From NCBI RefSeq assembly GCF_019703515.2, contig NC_059362.1:44567826-44631825 (forward strand): a stretch of 64,000 bases of DNA, written 5' to 3'. The position numbers were made by a program, and so were the translations under genes. The notes below the pieces were generated by a model that saw only the letters and a program-made list of their open reading frames with translations, was not told the DNA's origin and searched no databases. Positions 36,001 through 46,044 of this stretch are shown here, in pieces. Source of the DNA: Myxocyprinus asiaticus (taxonomy: Eukaryota > Chordata > Actinopteri > Cypriniformes > Catostomidae). Position 1 is the stretch's first letter. Each line of letters begins with the position of its first letter.

Positions 36001-39000
36001 AAATCTCCAGTCACATGTGTCTGCTTCAGCTGAAAAGTCAGATTAATTTAAGTCATCGTTGAAGTGAAACAAGTATTTACTTCAAGGAACAGTTAAAAAA
36101 AAAAAAAAAAAAAAAAATCTGACATAATTTACTCACCATAATGTCGTTCCAAATCCATACGGCTTTCTGTCTTCTGTAGAACACAAAAGGTCAGATTTTT
36201 ACGGAGCCCCTGAGAGAATTGGGCAGGAATTTGTTTTCTGAAATAGTTTTGCGTGCCCTCGCAATAAGTGATAATACAGGAAAATGAAAGTTATGGTAAT
36301 CATAATTTTGTGGGTATCATGGTTTTACTGTGCAATTACCATTGTTTAACTATGGTTTTACTATAGTAATATTGTGGTAACACTTTAGAATGCAAAACTT
36401 ATTTCGAGGGAACGCAAAACTTATTTCGAGGGAACGCAAAACTATTGCGAGGCAATGCAAAACTTATTGCGAGGGAGCGCGAAACTTATTGAGAGGGAGC
36501 GCGAAACTTATTGAGAGGGAGTGCGAAACGTATTGCGAGGGAATGCGAAACGTATTGCGAGGGAACGCAAACTATTGCGAGGGAAAGCAAAACTATGTAG
36601 AGGGAACACAAAACTATTTCGAAGGAATGCAAAACTTATTTCAAGGGAACGCAAAACTATTTCGAGGCAACGCGAAACTTAATTCGAGGGAACGCGAAAC
36701 GTATTGCAAGGGAACGCGAAACGTATTGCGAGAGAACGCAAACGTATTGCGAGAGAACGCAAACGTATTGCGAGGGAACGCAAAACTATTTCGAGGGAAC
36801 ACAAAACTATTTCGAAGGAACGCAAAACGTATTGCGAGGGAACGCAAAACTATTGCGAGGGAACACAAAACTTTTTAGAGAGAACACAAAACTATTTCGA
36901 TGGAATGCAAAACTTATTTCAAGAGAACGCAAAACGTATTGCGAGGCAATGCAAAACGTATTGCGAGGCAATGCAAAACGTATTGCGAGGGAACGCAAAA
37001 CTATTTAGAGAGAACGCAAACGTATTGCGAGGGAACGCAAATGTATTGCGAGGGAAAGCAAAACTATTTAGAGGGAACGCAAAACTATTTAGAGGGAACA
37101 CAAAACTATTTAGAGGGAACACAAAACTATTTCGAAGGAATGCAAAACTTATTTCAAGAGAACGCAAAACGTATTGCGAGGCAATGCAAACTATTGCGAG
37201 GGAATGCAAAACTTTTTAGAGGGAACGCAAACGTATTGCAAGGGAACGCAAACGTATTTCGAGGGAACGCAAAACTGTTTAGAGGGAACGCAAACGTATT
37301 GCGAGGGAACGCAAAACTATTGCGAGGGAATGCAAAACTTTTTAGAGGGAACGCAAACGTATTGCAAGGGAACGCAAATGTATTTCGAGGGAATGCAAAA
37401 CTGTTTAGAGGGAACACAAACGTATTGCGAGGGAATGCAAAACTATTGCGAGGGAACGCAAAACTTATTTCGAGGGAATGCAAAACTCTTTCGCCATACA
37501 ATAGCTATGTGTGAGGTACAGGACGAAAATTGCTATTAAACCAAGTGTTGATATGCTTGTTTAGAATTTACTGTAGGTCAGCAGATCTTCATAGACCAAT
37601 CATTTTGCATCATATTACATGGCAAAAATGATTATAATGTTTTTATTTTGTTTGCTGTTTTTATTTTCAGGTGCCACACTAAACATGCGGGCCGCCCCTA
37701 TATCTGTGGATGAGATGGAGTGGCGTCAAACCCCGCCCCCTATATGCTCCACCCCCGGCAGCTTCCGTCTGCGCAGAGGCAGTCGATTCACCTGGAGGAA
37801 GGAATGTCTCGCTGTGATGGAGAGGTCAGACAGAGAGAGAGACGAGTAAAGTAGAGAAAAACAGGAGAGAGACAAAACAGTCAAACCCGTATGACAACTG
37901 CTTTAAACAGGGCTCATCAAATCAGATTTCAGTGCTGGAAAAATAAATATTATCATATCCATTTTGCAACTAAAATGTTTTTTTTTTCCTCAGTTATTTC
38001 AGTGATAATCAATATCCAGATGAAGCCAAACGAGAGGAGATCGCCAACGCCTGCAATGCTGTTATTCAAAAACCAGGTAGAAATTGCTGGTGTAACTAGA
38101 TCTGGACATTTTAAATTTACAATTTTGTAATTATTCTGAGCTTCTAGTCTTGTTTGTCTTTTCTAGGAAAGAAGTTGTCTGATTTGGAGAGAGTCACGTC
38201 CTTAAAAGTGTACAACTGGTTTGCCAACCGACGCAAAGAGATCAAGAGGAGAGCCAATATTGGTACTGTGTTTCAGTCACTCCTCATTTAGTACTGTGTT
38301 ATAGACACAATTATAATTATTTTATCCACAAACTTATTCTAATCAGTGAGGGGTTTACTGGCAGTAAATGGTTTATGAATGTTGGTTTGTTGTGGTAGTG
38401 GTTTTTAAAGAGCTTCAGATGTTTCATGACAGGGTCTTTTTTCCAAGAAGCCACAATCTTGGAGAATCACGGAATAGACGTGCAGAGTCCTGGAGGACAC
38501 TCCAACAGTGATGACATCGACGCTAATGACTACAATGAGCAGGTAATAAAATATGCATAATTTGTGAACTATTAATAAAATAGAAAAGGATCCAGGGAGT
38601 ACCGAGACAGTTGCACTCATTATTTATTGGTCTTTCTATTCACACCAAGAGCAATGTGACAAAGAGGCATCAAAGTTATCCTTAATGAAAACTATTATGA
38701 AATCTAGCCCTCCAAAAAAAAAACAAAAAAAAAAAACAGTATTTTTAACTAAAAAAGCAAAAATAAAAAGGGGAGTTTGAATTTAGTGAAATTTTCAAAA
38801 CTAGAATAACCCTGAACTGCGCAAATTGCAGATTAAAAAATTCAAGCTATTTTTTTTTTTTAACAAACTGTTCACACTGGGCGTCATTTTTACAAGCAGA
38901 ACAAATTAGTTTGTAAATCTTTCATTAAACCATTTGCATGCGTCAGTTTACTTAAGAATGGATTTACGAACGATTTGCACATATTTGTTCTGCTTATACA

Positions 39001-41451
39001 GCTCAAAGCCCAGTGAATGTGAATTTGAGTGTTTCTCTGAGAAAAGTTTGCATACATGAATAAAGCTAATCGTGCTTAAGTCATTCACATGCTTTAATAC
39101 AACCCGTTTGACAGTTGGGGTTAGGTTAACAGTGTAACTACAGATGTGATTAAATGCAGGTTCTTTAATGCAAGTACCATCCAACAACACATATGTACAT
39201 AATAAGTACATTGTATCAAATGCTTAAGTTCATAGTAGTCAAAGATACCTAATATAAAACACATAGTGTGAATAGGCCTTTCAGTGAATTAAAGATCATA
39301 GATTCTCTGCAGACTCTACTGATATAGCTCATCTAATCTCTATGACAGGGTTGTGATGTTTCCTATTTTGAAAAGAGAGGTGTGAACAGACCCTTTGGTT
39401 ACTACCGACTGGAGCCCACCTCACCAACACAGGTATACACAAGAAAAATTCATTTAGATTAAAGGATTGTTTCGGGTTCAATACAAGTTAAGCTTAAAAG
39501 CATTTTATTTAAAAAATTCTTCTCCCCTTTTCTCCCCAATTTGGAATGGCCAATTCCCAATGCGCTCTAAGTGTTCGTGGTGGCGTAGTGACTCGCCTCA
39601 ATCCGGGTGGTGGAGGACGAATCTCAGTTGCCTCTGCGTCTGAGACCGTCAATCCGCGCATCTTATCACGTGGCTTGTTGAGTGTGTTACCATGGAGATG
39701 TAACGCGTGTGGAGGCCCATGCTATTCTCTGCGGCATCCAAGTACAACTCACCACGTGCCCCACCGATAGCGAGAACCACATTATAGCGACCACGAGGAG
39801 GTGACTCTACCCTCACTAGCAACCGGGCCAATTTGGTTGCTTAGGACACCTGACTGGAGTCACACAGCACGCCCTGGATTCAAACTCGCGACTCCAGGGG
39901 TGGTAGTCAGCGTCTTTACTCGCTGAGCTACCCAGGCCCCCAATTAAAAGCATTTGTGTCATAAATTTGATTACCACAGAAAATATTTTCGACTCATCTC
40001 GTTTTTTGTAAAAATCACAGCTAAGTGAATGGGTATGGCCCATAAATGTTAAAATTCACAGTTTCAAAATTATAGCCACAAGACGTTAACAATATACATG
40101 TTAATATCATTGAAGTGTGATTTAAAATCTCTGTTTTACACCATTTTAATGGAATAAAATCACTTACAGGATTTACCAGCATGCGTCGTCATGGCAACGA
40201 AGTTGTAATGTTGGAAATAACATTTAACAGAAAAGGTTAGCAAGCGATTTTATCACACTAAAATCATGCATATTGTTTACGTCTTGTGGCTATACTTTTG
40301 AAACTGTGAGAATTTTTATATTCACTTCCACTGAAATTTTTTTTTTTTTTCAGTCAAATATTTTATGTAGTTATCAACATTATACCCCAAATTCTGCCAA
40401 TTGAACTTAAATATTCCTTTAAAGGGTTAGTTCGCCCAAACATTTAAATTCTCTCATGATTTACTCACCTTTAAGCCATCCCAGATGTGTATGACTTTCC
40501 TCCTTCAGCAGAACTGAAGTGAAGATTTTTATAAGCACATTTCAGCTCTTTTTGGCAATGCAATGCAAGTAAACAGGTGTCATCAGTCTGTTGGCTATTT
40601 GACAGTCCTAAAGACATATTTAGGCAGCATAAAAGTAATCCACAAGACTCCAGTCGATCAATTAATGTCTTCTGAAGCAAACCGATATGTTGGTGTAAGA
40701 AACAAATCGATAACTAAAACATTTTTAACTTTAAATCGGTGCTTCCACTCAGCGCTGGATTATTGTTTGAAACTACCTAACTCTCGCGTGACGTTCGTTC
40801 CTTTGTTGTATACAAGGTGCACGCTTCCGACTTCTCACATGAACACGCCATTGCGCTTACATCACTGATACATCGACTGCTGGCATTAATAAAGTTTTAA
40901 TTAACGATTCGTGTGGATTAATTTTATGCTGCCTAAATATGACTTTTGGACTGTCAAATAGCCAGCAGTCTAATGGCACCTGTTTACTTGGTTCTGCTGA
41001 AGAAGGAAAGTCATACACATCTTGGATGGATTAAAGTTACATAAAATGGTCAAATGTGTAACGATAGCTACGCAACTACCTTTAACGGCTGAAGTCGCAA
41101 CCATTTTGACAATGGTCAAGTGGGAGAAGTCAAAGGCTTCTATATCCAAATATCCCTATTGTAATAACGAGTTTTACTAAAATATTAAACAGATACTATT
41201 ATTATTTGGAAACTCGTAATTACTGTAATTCCAACATGATGTGAATGCACCATTTCTGGTGAACTGTCCCTCTAAAATCTAATCTGCTCAATCTGTTTCC
41301 CTTCTAGGATGACGGTGCCAATCACTTAGACCACCAAGACCCCATCTCTCTCGCCGTAGAGATGGCAGCTGTTAATCACAGCATCCTCGCCCTGTCCCAC
41401 CCAGGAGGTGTGGCCAGTGAAATCAAAACAGAAGCATTGGATGATGACTGA
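26554..41451 (+). CDS. hmbox1: hmbox1, homeobox containing 1 (spliced; whole coding span)
   Basis: Nuclear homeodomain protein of the HNF1-related group; mammalian HMBOX1 (HOT1) binds double-stranded telomeric repeats and acts in transcription. Exons: 26554-27038, 32621-32706, 35789-35899, 37671-37824, 37994-38076, 38167-38262, 38448-38542, optional 39349-39432, and 41308-41451. All junctions are GT-AG and keep frame. The product is 417 aa without and 445 aa with the optional exon (human about 420). The N-terminal HNF1-like dimerisation region spans about residues 8-45 (FTIEQIDLLQRLRRTGMTK). A POU-specific-like region spans about 150-228. The atypical homeodomain spans about 262-335, with the recognition helix VYNWFANRRKEIKRR at 321-335. 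The C-terminus is acidic and contains the sumoylation-like IKTE. No disruption seen. Identity is very secure. Confidence 0.97.
27195..28300. other. hmbox1 intron 2 left part: repeat fragments
   Basis: A diverged relative of the gggatagttcaccc element is at about 27195-27300. A single end of the tagaggtcgaccgata MITE (gtagaggtagaccgatttat) is at 27312-27400. A dispersed repeat starting tagactgtatataaagatgg is at 27902, and an atatcgattc-rich MITE half is at 28104-28200. No exon recognised. Confidence 0.55.
28301..29410. other. hmbox1 intron 2; nothing recognised
   Basis: The plus-strand open frame 28315-28632 has no recognisable family. Otherwise AT-rich. Confidence 0.4.
29418..29530 (-). mobile_element. 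Inverted partial copy of the Tc1 derivative at 29820
   Basis: About 110 bp are the reverse complement of 29897-30000, sharing cagggctccctgttcttcta and gggagtctaacatttatatt. This makes an inverted pair separated by about 370 bp. Confidence 0.85.
29820..30353 (+). mobile_element. Non-autonomous Tc1 derivative
   Basis: The inverted ends are acagtactgtgcaaaagttt at the left and aaacttttgcacagtactgt at the right. The interior keeps decayed transposase C-terminal coding with stops (phrases like LRLHKETEAIETD). About 530 bp remain of an expected 1.2-1.6 kb. Confidence 0.82.
30354..30617. other. hmbox1 intron 2; nothing recognised
   Basis: AT-rich filler between transposon remnants. Confidence 0.4.
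30618..31760 (-). mobile_element. hAT transposase remnant (ZBED-like)
   Basis: The minus-strand frame 31049-30618 encodes LCINGWSKKCLTASILDISV, HPHTGEMIAQCVTDTLTKW and VMLVTDNGSNMVKAIKLIGE, the central RNase-H-like segment of hAT transposases, including the conserved Asp of VTDNGSNM. Upstream on the minus strand to about 31390 more transposase reads in broken frames, and BED-finger-like sequence resumes past the solo LTR at 31648-31760. The C-terminal dimerisation region was not found. Inactive. Confidence 0.85.
31400..31647 (+). mobile_element. Solo LTR with 5-bp target duplication
   Basis: A 248-bp segment starts TGTGATGAGG and ends CATTACA (TG...CA ends). It is flanked by gccac at 31395-31399 and 31648-31652. 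It contains a GC-rich promoter-like part with gagataaaggggagcc and a GT/T-rich 3' part. No internal retroelement genes remain, so it arose by LTR-LTR recombination. It interrupts the hAT remnant. Confidence 0.85.
31980..32245. mobile_element. atcggc-rich MITE remnant
   Basis: Inverted atcgg blocks (ttatcggtgctataataata, tatatcggccaccgatatat, gattaatcggttatcagcc) resemble the interior of the MITE at 23821-24232 and the half copy at 27313. Confidence 0.55.
32621..32706 (+). CDS. hmbox1: hmbox1 second coding exon
   Basis: Acceptor tgtgtgcag before 32621, donor gtcagtct at 32707. Encodes RDSTLVKEEIKAFLGNRRIS then QAVVAQVT, the first half of the POU-specific-like domain. Confidence 0.97.
32847..34066 (-). 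mobile_element. Near-complete Tc1 transposon, frameshifted
   Basis: The inverted ends are gatgagccaaacattatgac at the left and, at the right, ataatgttttagctcatct. The minus-strand transposase reads in three frames: 33966-33712 (helix-turn-helix, GRSKDLSNFDKGQIVMVRRL), 33639-33205 (WTLEQCKKIAWSDESRFLLH, first Asp) and 33344-32937 (GLFQQDNAPCHTAHIVQEWF, second Asp; PNSPDLKPIERLWDMLDQQV, Glu). About 1.2 kb, full length for Tc1. At least two frameshifts make it non-functional as read. It lies just 3' of an hmbox1 coding exon. Confidence 0.92.
34067..35788. other. hmbox1 intron 3 right part; repeat half-copies only
   Basis: Bases 34730-34870 (actgggtaaaatattgattt, then gatcgat words) look like half of a dispersed fish MITE. 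A diverged partner end is at 58780-58860. No exon recognised. Confidence 0.45.
35789..35899 (+). CDS. hmbox1: hmbox1 third coding exon
   Basis: Acceptor tctctcag before 35789, donor gtatcaat at 35900. Encodes GISQSRISHWLLQQGSDLSE and then QKKRAFYRWYQLEKTTP, the second half of the POU-specific-like domain. Confidence 0.97.
36085..36210 (+). repeat. PolyA run and fragment of a gttcaccc-type element
   Basis: About 23 A residues are followed by cataatttactcaccataat and cgttccaaatccatacggct, a piece of the interspersed family seen at 4545 and 40424. Confidence 0.6.
36383..37495. repeat. 21-bp minisatellite in hmbox1 intron 4
   Basis: About 50 tandem copies of a unit close to gagggaacgcaaaactattgc (21 bp; some 22). 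Twenty-one bp equals seven codons, so translated frames show a heptad such as RGNAKLF and both strands stay open for up to 204 codons. These frames lack exon context and are not genes. It lies between the coding exons at 35789 and 37671. Confidence 0.96.
37671..37824 (+). CDS. hmbox1: hmbox1 fourth coding exon
   Basis: Acceptor ttattttcag before 37671, donor gtcagaca at 37825. Encodes the linker (ATLNMRAAPISVDEMEWRQT) and the first helix of the homeodomain (FRLRRGSRFTWRKECLAVME). Confidence 0.97.
37994..38076 (+). CDS. hmbox1: hmbox1 fifth coding exon
   Basis: Acceptor ttcctcag before 37994, donor gtagaaat at 38077. Encodes the homeodomain middle: YFSDNQYPDEAKREEIANAC then NAVIQKPG. It includes the extra loop residues typical of HNF1-like homeodomains. 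Confidence 0.97.
38167..38262 (+). CDS. hmbox1: hmbox1 sixth coding exon (recognition helix)
   Basis: Acceptor cttttctag before 38167, donor gtactgtg at 38263. Encodes KKLSDLERVTSLKVYNWFAN then RRKEIKRRANI. The WFANRR core of the DNA-recognition helix is intact. Confidence 0.97.
38448..38542 (+). CDS. hmbox1: hmbox1 seventh coding exon
   Basis: Acceptor ttttccaag before 38448, donor gtaataaa at 38543. Encodes EATILENHGIDVQSPGGHSN then SDDIDANDYNEQ. It ends in phase 0, so the following optional exon can be skipped or included without a frame change. Confidence 0.95.
39349..39432 (+). CDS. hmbox1: hmbox1 in-frame cassette exon (28 codons)
   Basis: Acceptor ctctatgacag before 39349 and donor gtatacac at 39433. 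The 84 nt lie in phase 0 at both ends and have no stop. It encodes GCDVSYFEKRGVNRPFGYYR and then LEPTSPTQ. It is not needed to build the canonical ~420-aa form, so it is probably alternatively spliced. Codon-like composition amid AT-rich intron supports a real exon. Confidence 0.75.
39461..40424 (+). mobile_element. Foldback MITE split by a SINE
   Basis: The left end gtttcgggttcaatacaagt and right end tgaacttaaatattccttt belong to the same family as 61526-62489 and 46045-46562, sharing cacaagacgttaacaatata and gtttcaaaattatagccaca. A SINE sits 45 bp from the left end. Confidence 0.8.
39506..39943 (-). mobile_element. Cyprinid-type tRNA-derived SINE, copy 1
   Basis: On the minus strand the head reads gggggcctgggtagctcagc, then a B-box-like region (agtttgaatcc), the body and an A-rich tail. 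It is flanked by ttaaaagcattt at 39494-39505 and 39944-39955 (exact 12 bp). Sister copies are at 55570, 59411 and 61625. The tRNA-like head is not a functional tRNA. Confidence 0.92.
40424..41037. mobile_element. Large foldback element
   Basis: The left arm aaagggttagttcgcccaaa, then tgtgtatgactttcctcctt and taggcagcataaaagtaatc, is mirrored by the right arm (tggattaattttatgctgcc, gaaggaaagtcatacacatc). The arms are about 250 bp each. No coding capacity. It belongs to the gggatagttcaccc group and abuts the MITE ending at 40424. Confidence 0.82.
41308..41451 (+). CDS. hmbox1: hmbox1 last coding exon
   Basis: Acceptor cccttctag before 41308. Encodes DDGANHLDHQDPISLAVEMA, then AVNHSILALSHPGG and SEIKTEALDDD, followed by TGA at 41449-41451. 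The ending EIKTEALDDD is the family's conserved C-terminus. Confidence 0.97.
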   Translation, partial: DDGANHLDHQDPISLAVEMAAVNHSILALSHPGGVASEIKTEALDDD

Positions 41452-42939
41452 TAGAGATGAAGAGGATAGAGGTGTGTGAGTGTGTTTGCAGCGGTGTGTA
41501 TGGGCCAGAGGTCTGCTAATGCTATGACCAAAACAACGCTCTGTCTCAAGCTTTTAGAATTGAATATCACCTGCAACCTACACTCCTGCTGAACCACTAA
41601 ACATAAAAGCCAGAGTTAAATAATACATGCTCTCTACAAGAACACTGACAAGTTGAAGGTCATTCCACAATTTTGGGCCCATCTTTAAGAGTTTCCGGAA
41701 CCATTGCAGAACTCAGATGCTGACCCGAACCTTGTACCTCATTCCAGTCCAGTAACTAGTATAATGTTTCGTGTGCTTCCTGTCTGTGTGCATCAGTAAA
41801 CATATTCATTGTTCTCAGGCTGTAGCTGTATTTCAGGAGGTGAGGCTGATATCAATATGTTAAAGTTGTACTTTGTTGCTCTGGAATCCACGATGGAGCG
41901 ATAGGTTTTAAAACGTTCATTTCCTCTACAAATGTCCTCAGTCGACTGGTTTGAAGTTTCCATTTTCTCTTAAAAGTCATTTAATCAAACTGCAGTTTTT
42001 GGGTGAATCTTATGAAACCTGTTAAGAACATGACTGAGTCACATTTTCCCACAAAATCAAAAGAAAAGTGGAATTATGTTTTGCATGAAGAAAATTAAGC
42101 CTATTTTTGGGGCAATTTTTTTGCATTACAACATTACTTTTATGATAAATAAGCACATAGACATTATTCACAGCAGTGCCATCTTTGATGGGAATGACAA
42201 AGAGGCTGTGAAGGATAGACGTACAGTCTCTTCGATGGGCTGCACTTGCAGTTTCAAGTGTTTTTGGATCGTTCCACAGACAAAACATTGAAAAAACACC
42301 TTTCCAAGAACATTCAGTAGACAAACTACAGACAACATGAGTTGTAAAAAATCAGACGTGAGCTTTTTACAGCTTTATACCGTGTGTGCCATTTAAGAGA
42401 TGTAGTCTATCCCTCACAGCCTCGATATACTTCAGGGGAAGTTCTTCTTAGTTCTTCTTTCAGGGGTAAAAAGAAGTTTGAAACATCTGAGCAACAGTAT
42501 ACTGTTTGCGTACATTCAGACATCCGCCACAACACTGTAGGTGGTGTTTAGAGGAGCATTTAAATCTGAGGACATACATGTAAAACCTTAACTAGTGTGA
42601 CATTAAAATGTGTTACTAATGACTTTATGCCTCATTCTATGAGTAGAATTCACATGATATCAGTAAAAGAAGCTGTTTTAACCACTCAATGATTTAAAGT
42701 AATATATTTGCAGTAGAAAATGTTTAGCTTGTCTTGTTTATGTTCTGAATTCATGGAGCTATTGAGCTAACACGTGGCCATAATATGCGCCGATTTCATC
42801 CTTGTATTGTATTTTATGATGACACTGATACGACTGCAAAGATGGGTGTATAAAAGAGTGTTAATGGGCAAAATACAGACAAAAGAATTACAATAAGATA
42901 GGCATATCTAAATTTGGGCAGATATGTGATTGGCTTTCG

Positions 42940-43424
42940 CTGCAGTATAGGTCCCCCTCGTGCCGCCAAAACAGCGCCAACCCACATCTCAGAATAGCAT
43001 TCTGAGATGATAGTCTTCTCACCACAATTGTACAGAGTGGTTATCTGAGTTACCGAAACAGAAGGGAAGGAGAACACAGGGAAGCAGGTTTTTCCAGGCT
43101 CAGGAAAAATCATGTTTAATCAACCACTTCAATGCTTTAAAACTTCACAAACTCATTAGCTTCACAGGCACTAGTAACTTAAACACAACAGCTTCACAAA
43201 CATAACAGATAAACGTAGCAGCTTCAGGAGCACCGTGGCCTTCCTTGTGTCAGACTCTCTCTCTCTCTCTCTCTCTCTGCTGGTTGTGTGGCTGCTTATA
43301 TGCCGCTCTCCCCATGCTCACTGGAATTAGAGACAGGTGTTACACATAATCTAGCTCAGGTGCAAACACCCTTACTGCTTTCTCTCTCTCCGGACGGACG
43401 CTTGACCACGCCCCCGCTGCCACA
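42940..43424 (-). mobile_element. LTR-like fragment and short Tc1 scrap
   Basis: Read on the minus strand from 43424, tgtggcagcgggggcgtggt opens an LTR-like segment with a TATA-like gcatataagcagcc, a GA microsatellite (43255-43278 on +) and a gattaaac signal. Its far end and target duplication were not found. Bases 42960-42980 (gtgccgccaaaacagcgcc) match a piece of the Tc1 at 32847. Confidence 0.55.
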
Positions 43425-43899
43425 TAAGGGCTTTTTGTCAATGTCAAACACGTCAATGTACACCTGCGTCAGATGGGCGTTTTTGGAGCATCTCACTTAG
43501 GTTGCGTCACATCATAAAGGTCTCGAAATCCCTGTGCTTGTGCTGTCACTGTTAAGCAAGCCCGAGTGTGGTTTGTTCTCTGTACAGCTGCGTTGTTGAG
43601 TTTCGCTTACTGCTCCCTGCTGAAAACAGGTAGTACTTCAATATTGAATTGCTCCGATGGTTGGCAAATAGGAATATTCCATGTTATGGTCTGGGGACAT
43701 GATTAATTGTGTTAATTCTTTTAACAGGTTATTTTTTATATCATTAACCGCACTTAGTTAACACAAAAAAAACAACAGCGCTAGAAATGATATTTTGCAT
43801 AAAGAAAGCAAAGCCTATTTTTAGGACCATAAAGATATTTTTACATTACAACATTACTTTTATGACAATTAAAGGTGCACTCAGTAATTTTCTAAACTT

Positions 43900-44230
43900 T
43901 CATTACATGTTTATACATCAGGGTAGTACTTGCACTGCCTTTTAATTTGATTTTAATAATAATAAAAAAATCATTGTATTACATTTTATTGTGTTTAATA
44001 CAAGTTTCTGTATTACAGTAATGAAAATCACCATTGAGAGAATTGCAAATTGAGAAACCTCAACTTAATCATGTTACAGTAATGAGAATTTGGGAGGAAA
44101 ATAATGCCACAAAGCAAAAACAATTGCAATAATGCAAAACAGGCAGTGCAATTTTGGGATGCATGTATTTTTTTGATTTTGGGGTGAAATATGACTCGGA
44201 AATGTGTTTTCATGATTCGCTCATTTAAAG
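43900..44230. repeat. AT-rich interspersed repeat, copy 3
   Basis: Same word order as 7300-7780: gggtagtacttgcactgcc, polyA/T runs, then gattttggggtgaaatatga and a cattcgctcattta-like end. Confidence 0.5.
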
Positions 44231-45630
44231 TATACTGTTCATGTACAAAGGGGGAAACCAAATCATAATCTTTAATGTAAATCTTGAAAGACGTGGGTTT
44301 ATAACAGCCAAAGCGTGTAAATTATCCTTCCCAAAATCTAAAGTCTCATGGACTCTAAATTACCTGTTACAAGATACTTCCGATTCATAGGTTGCTAGTT
44401 TCCTAGTTAACAACAACTCTTAAATGCCTAGAGTTACCCAAAGTGAAATTACATAAATGTTATTCTTATGTTTCTATTTATTTAGCTTTTACGTTGTGTT
44501 TCCAGATATTTGCTCGCAAAATCTCAGTTAAGACAAAAGCACCTGTTCTCATCTAGTTGTTTTTTAGAAATGTAAGAACTGTGAAATCAAAGCGAGATAT
44601 CATTCCTAAGAGATTTTGGCTCCAGACTGCAGTGGTCAAAATGATAAACTTTGTCTTGTTTTATTATTATTGTGAAAAACATCATCATAATTGTGCAGTG
44701 TTAATAGTTAAAGAGGCGTCTTAACTCTCATCTTACATAAGCTTGTTTCCAAAATGTAGCTTGTTTTATTGGGAAAAGGTTCTAGGAGACCTCTTTTCAC
44801 TCACTGATTTTTATGTGTCCTTCCTCTATTTTCCTGTGTACAAATATTCAATTGATATTTATGATCTTTTACTGTTTTTGTTCAGAGCAGTCTCCTGATG
44901 CCTGTCCGATTCAAATACATTTTGTGAACATGAAGCACCCCCTTCTCTCAAGAAACTAATTTCTAGAAACACTATTTTATCAGAGCCTCTAAAAGGGATA
45001 GAGTTCACCTTTATATGAGTTGAACGGGGTTTATATTGTATGTTGCAGCATCCTAATGAGTGTATTTCAATTTCTGCATGAACAAGAATCAGTTTGTTCA
45101 AAATAAAGTGAAAAAAACCAAGGATGCAAGAAAGAAAATTAGTTGTATTTTCTTGCCTCTCTACTAGATAGAATGTGCCAAACAACAGGATCACTTCAAG
45201 TGTTGATATAAAAGTGACATAATATATACCAAGATTGACTCGTTACCTTGTCTTAAGTATCTGTATCCAGACCAATGGATGTTTTTATTCCGTGAACTCG
45301 TGTATCTTAAGGGGGGTGCTTTCTATTTTGTTTTCAGGGCGCATTTTCTTATGTCTATACACGAAAATCTCTTGGCTTATAAAAGCGATTGTATAAATGG
45401 ATATAATACAGTATGAATTTAAAGATAATTTGAATCAAATAATTCTATTGAGTTTGAAGACTTCTGTTTTGAATCATCTGTATCTCCCATGTAAGAATTT
45501 AGTGCCTTTTTTGGACAGTAGACTGTTCTGTAGTTCTACTATAGTATATATGAACATTTTTGTACAGTTTCTTTGTTTAAAATGACTTTTTTTAAAACTT
45601 GTGTTTATTTTAATACTTTATCTTCTGGAG

Positions 45631-45660
45631 AATAAAGGTTTATTGATGATCAAGAGAGTG
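45631..45660 (+). terminator. Candidate hmbox1 poly(A) signal
   Basis: Canonical aataaa at 45631-45636, followed within 30 bases by a GT-rich downstream element. Confidence 0.6.
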
Positions 45661-46044
45661 TGGTTTCATTCTTACAGTTGTGTCGCCTTATATTTGGACA
45701 TTTTTGGACTATTATATATATATATATAAAAAGTGGGACTGTGAGTGAACTCACTCAGCATGTGGCTCTAGCGTGAGTTATACAGTATATCATATAGTAT
45801 TCCACACAGTAGTCTATGTAAATTAAGCAAAGATATTACATAAAAAAATAAAAAAAAACTTTATTTCACCATTCAAATATTAAATCCTAAAACATTATTT
45901 TTGTCATTATTTGATACAGAAATAGCTATTTTAACATTAATTACTCTCTGAAAAATAAAAATAATACATGACACCAAACCAAGAGGGCATACAGAACAAA
46001 AAATAAAAAAAACAATGACTCCTGAATAAAACTGCCTCGCTCTT
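45661..46044. other. Intergenic, nothing recognised
   Basis: AT-rich sequence after the hmbox1 poly(A) signal. Confidence 0.45.

Larger units (their letters stand above)
41452..45655 (+). other. hmbox1: Probable hmbox1 3' untranslated region
   Basis: From the stop codon to the poly(A) signal aataaa at 45631-45636, with a GT-rich stretch just after it (gagagtgtggtttc). A UTR of about 4.2 kb is long, but no better signal and no other gene intervene. An alternative aataaa is at about 45103. LTR-like and AT-rich repeat material is present inside. Confidence 0.55.

Noticed and set aside
36383..37495. Possible CRISPR-like array
   Set aside because: Units are directly adjacent with no unique spacers, and the context is a vertebrate intron.
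36390..37539. Long ORFs (up to 204 codons) on both strands at 36390-37539
   Set aside because: They are products of a 21-bp tandem repeat, a multiple of three, and have no exon context between the two hmbox1 exons.
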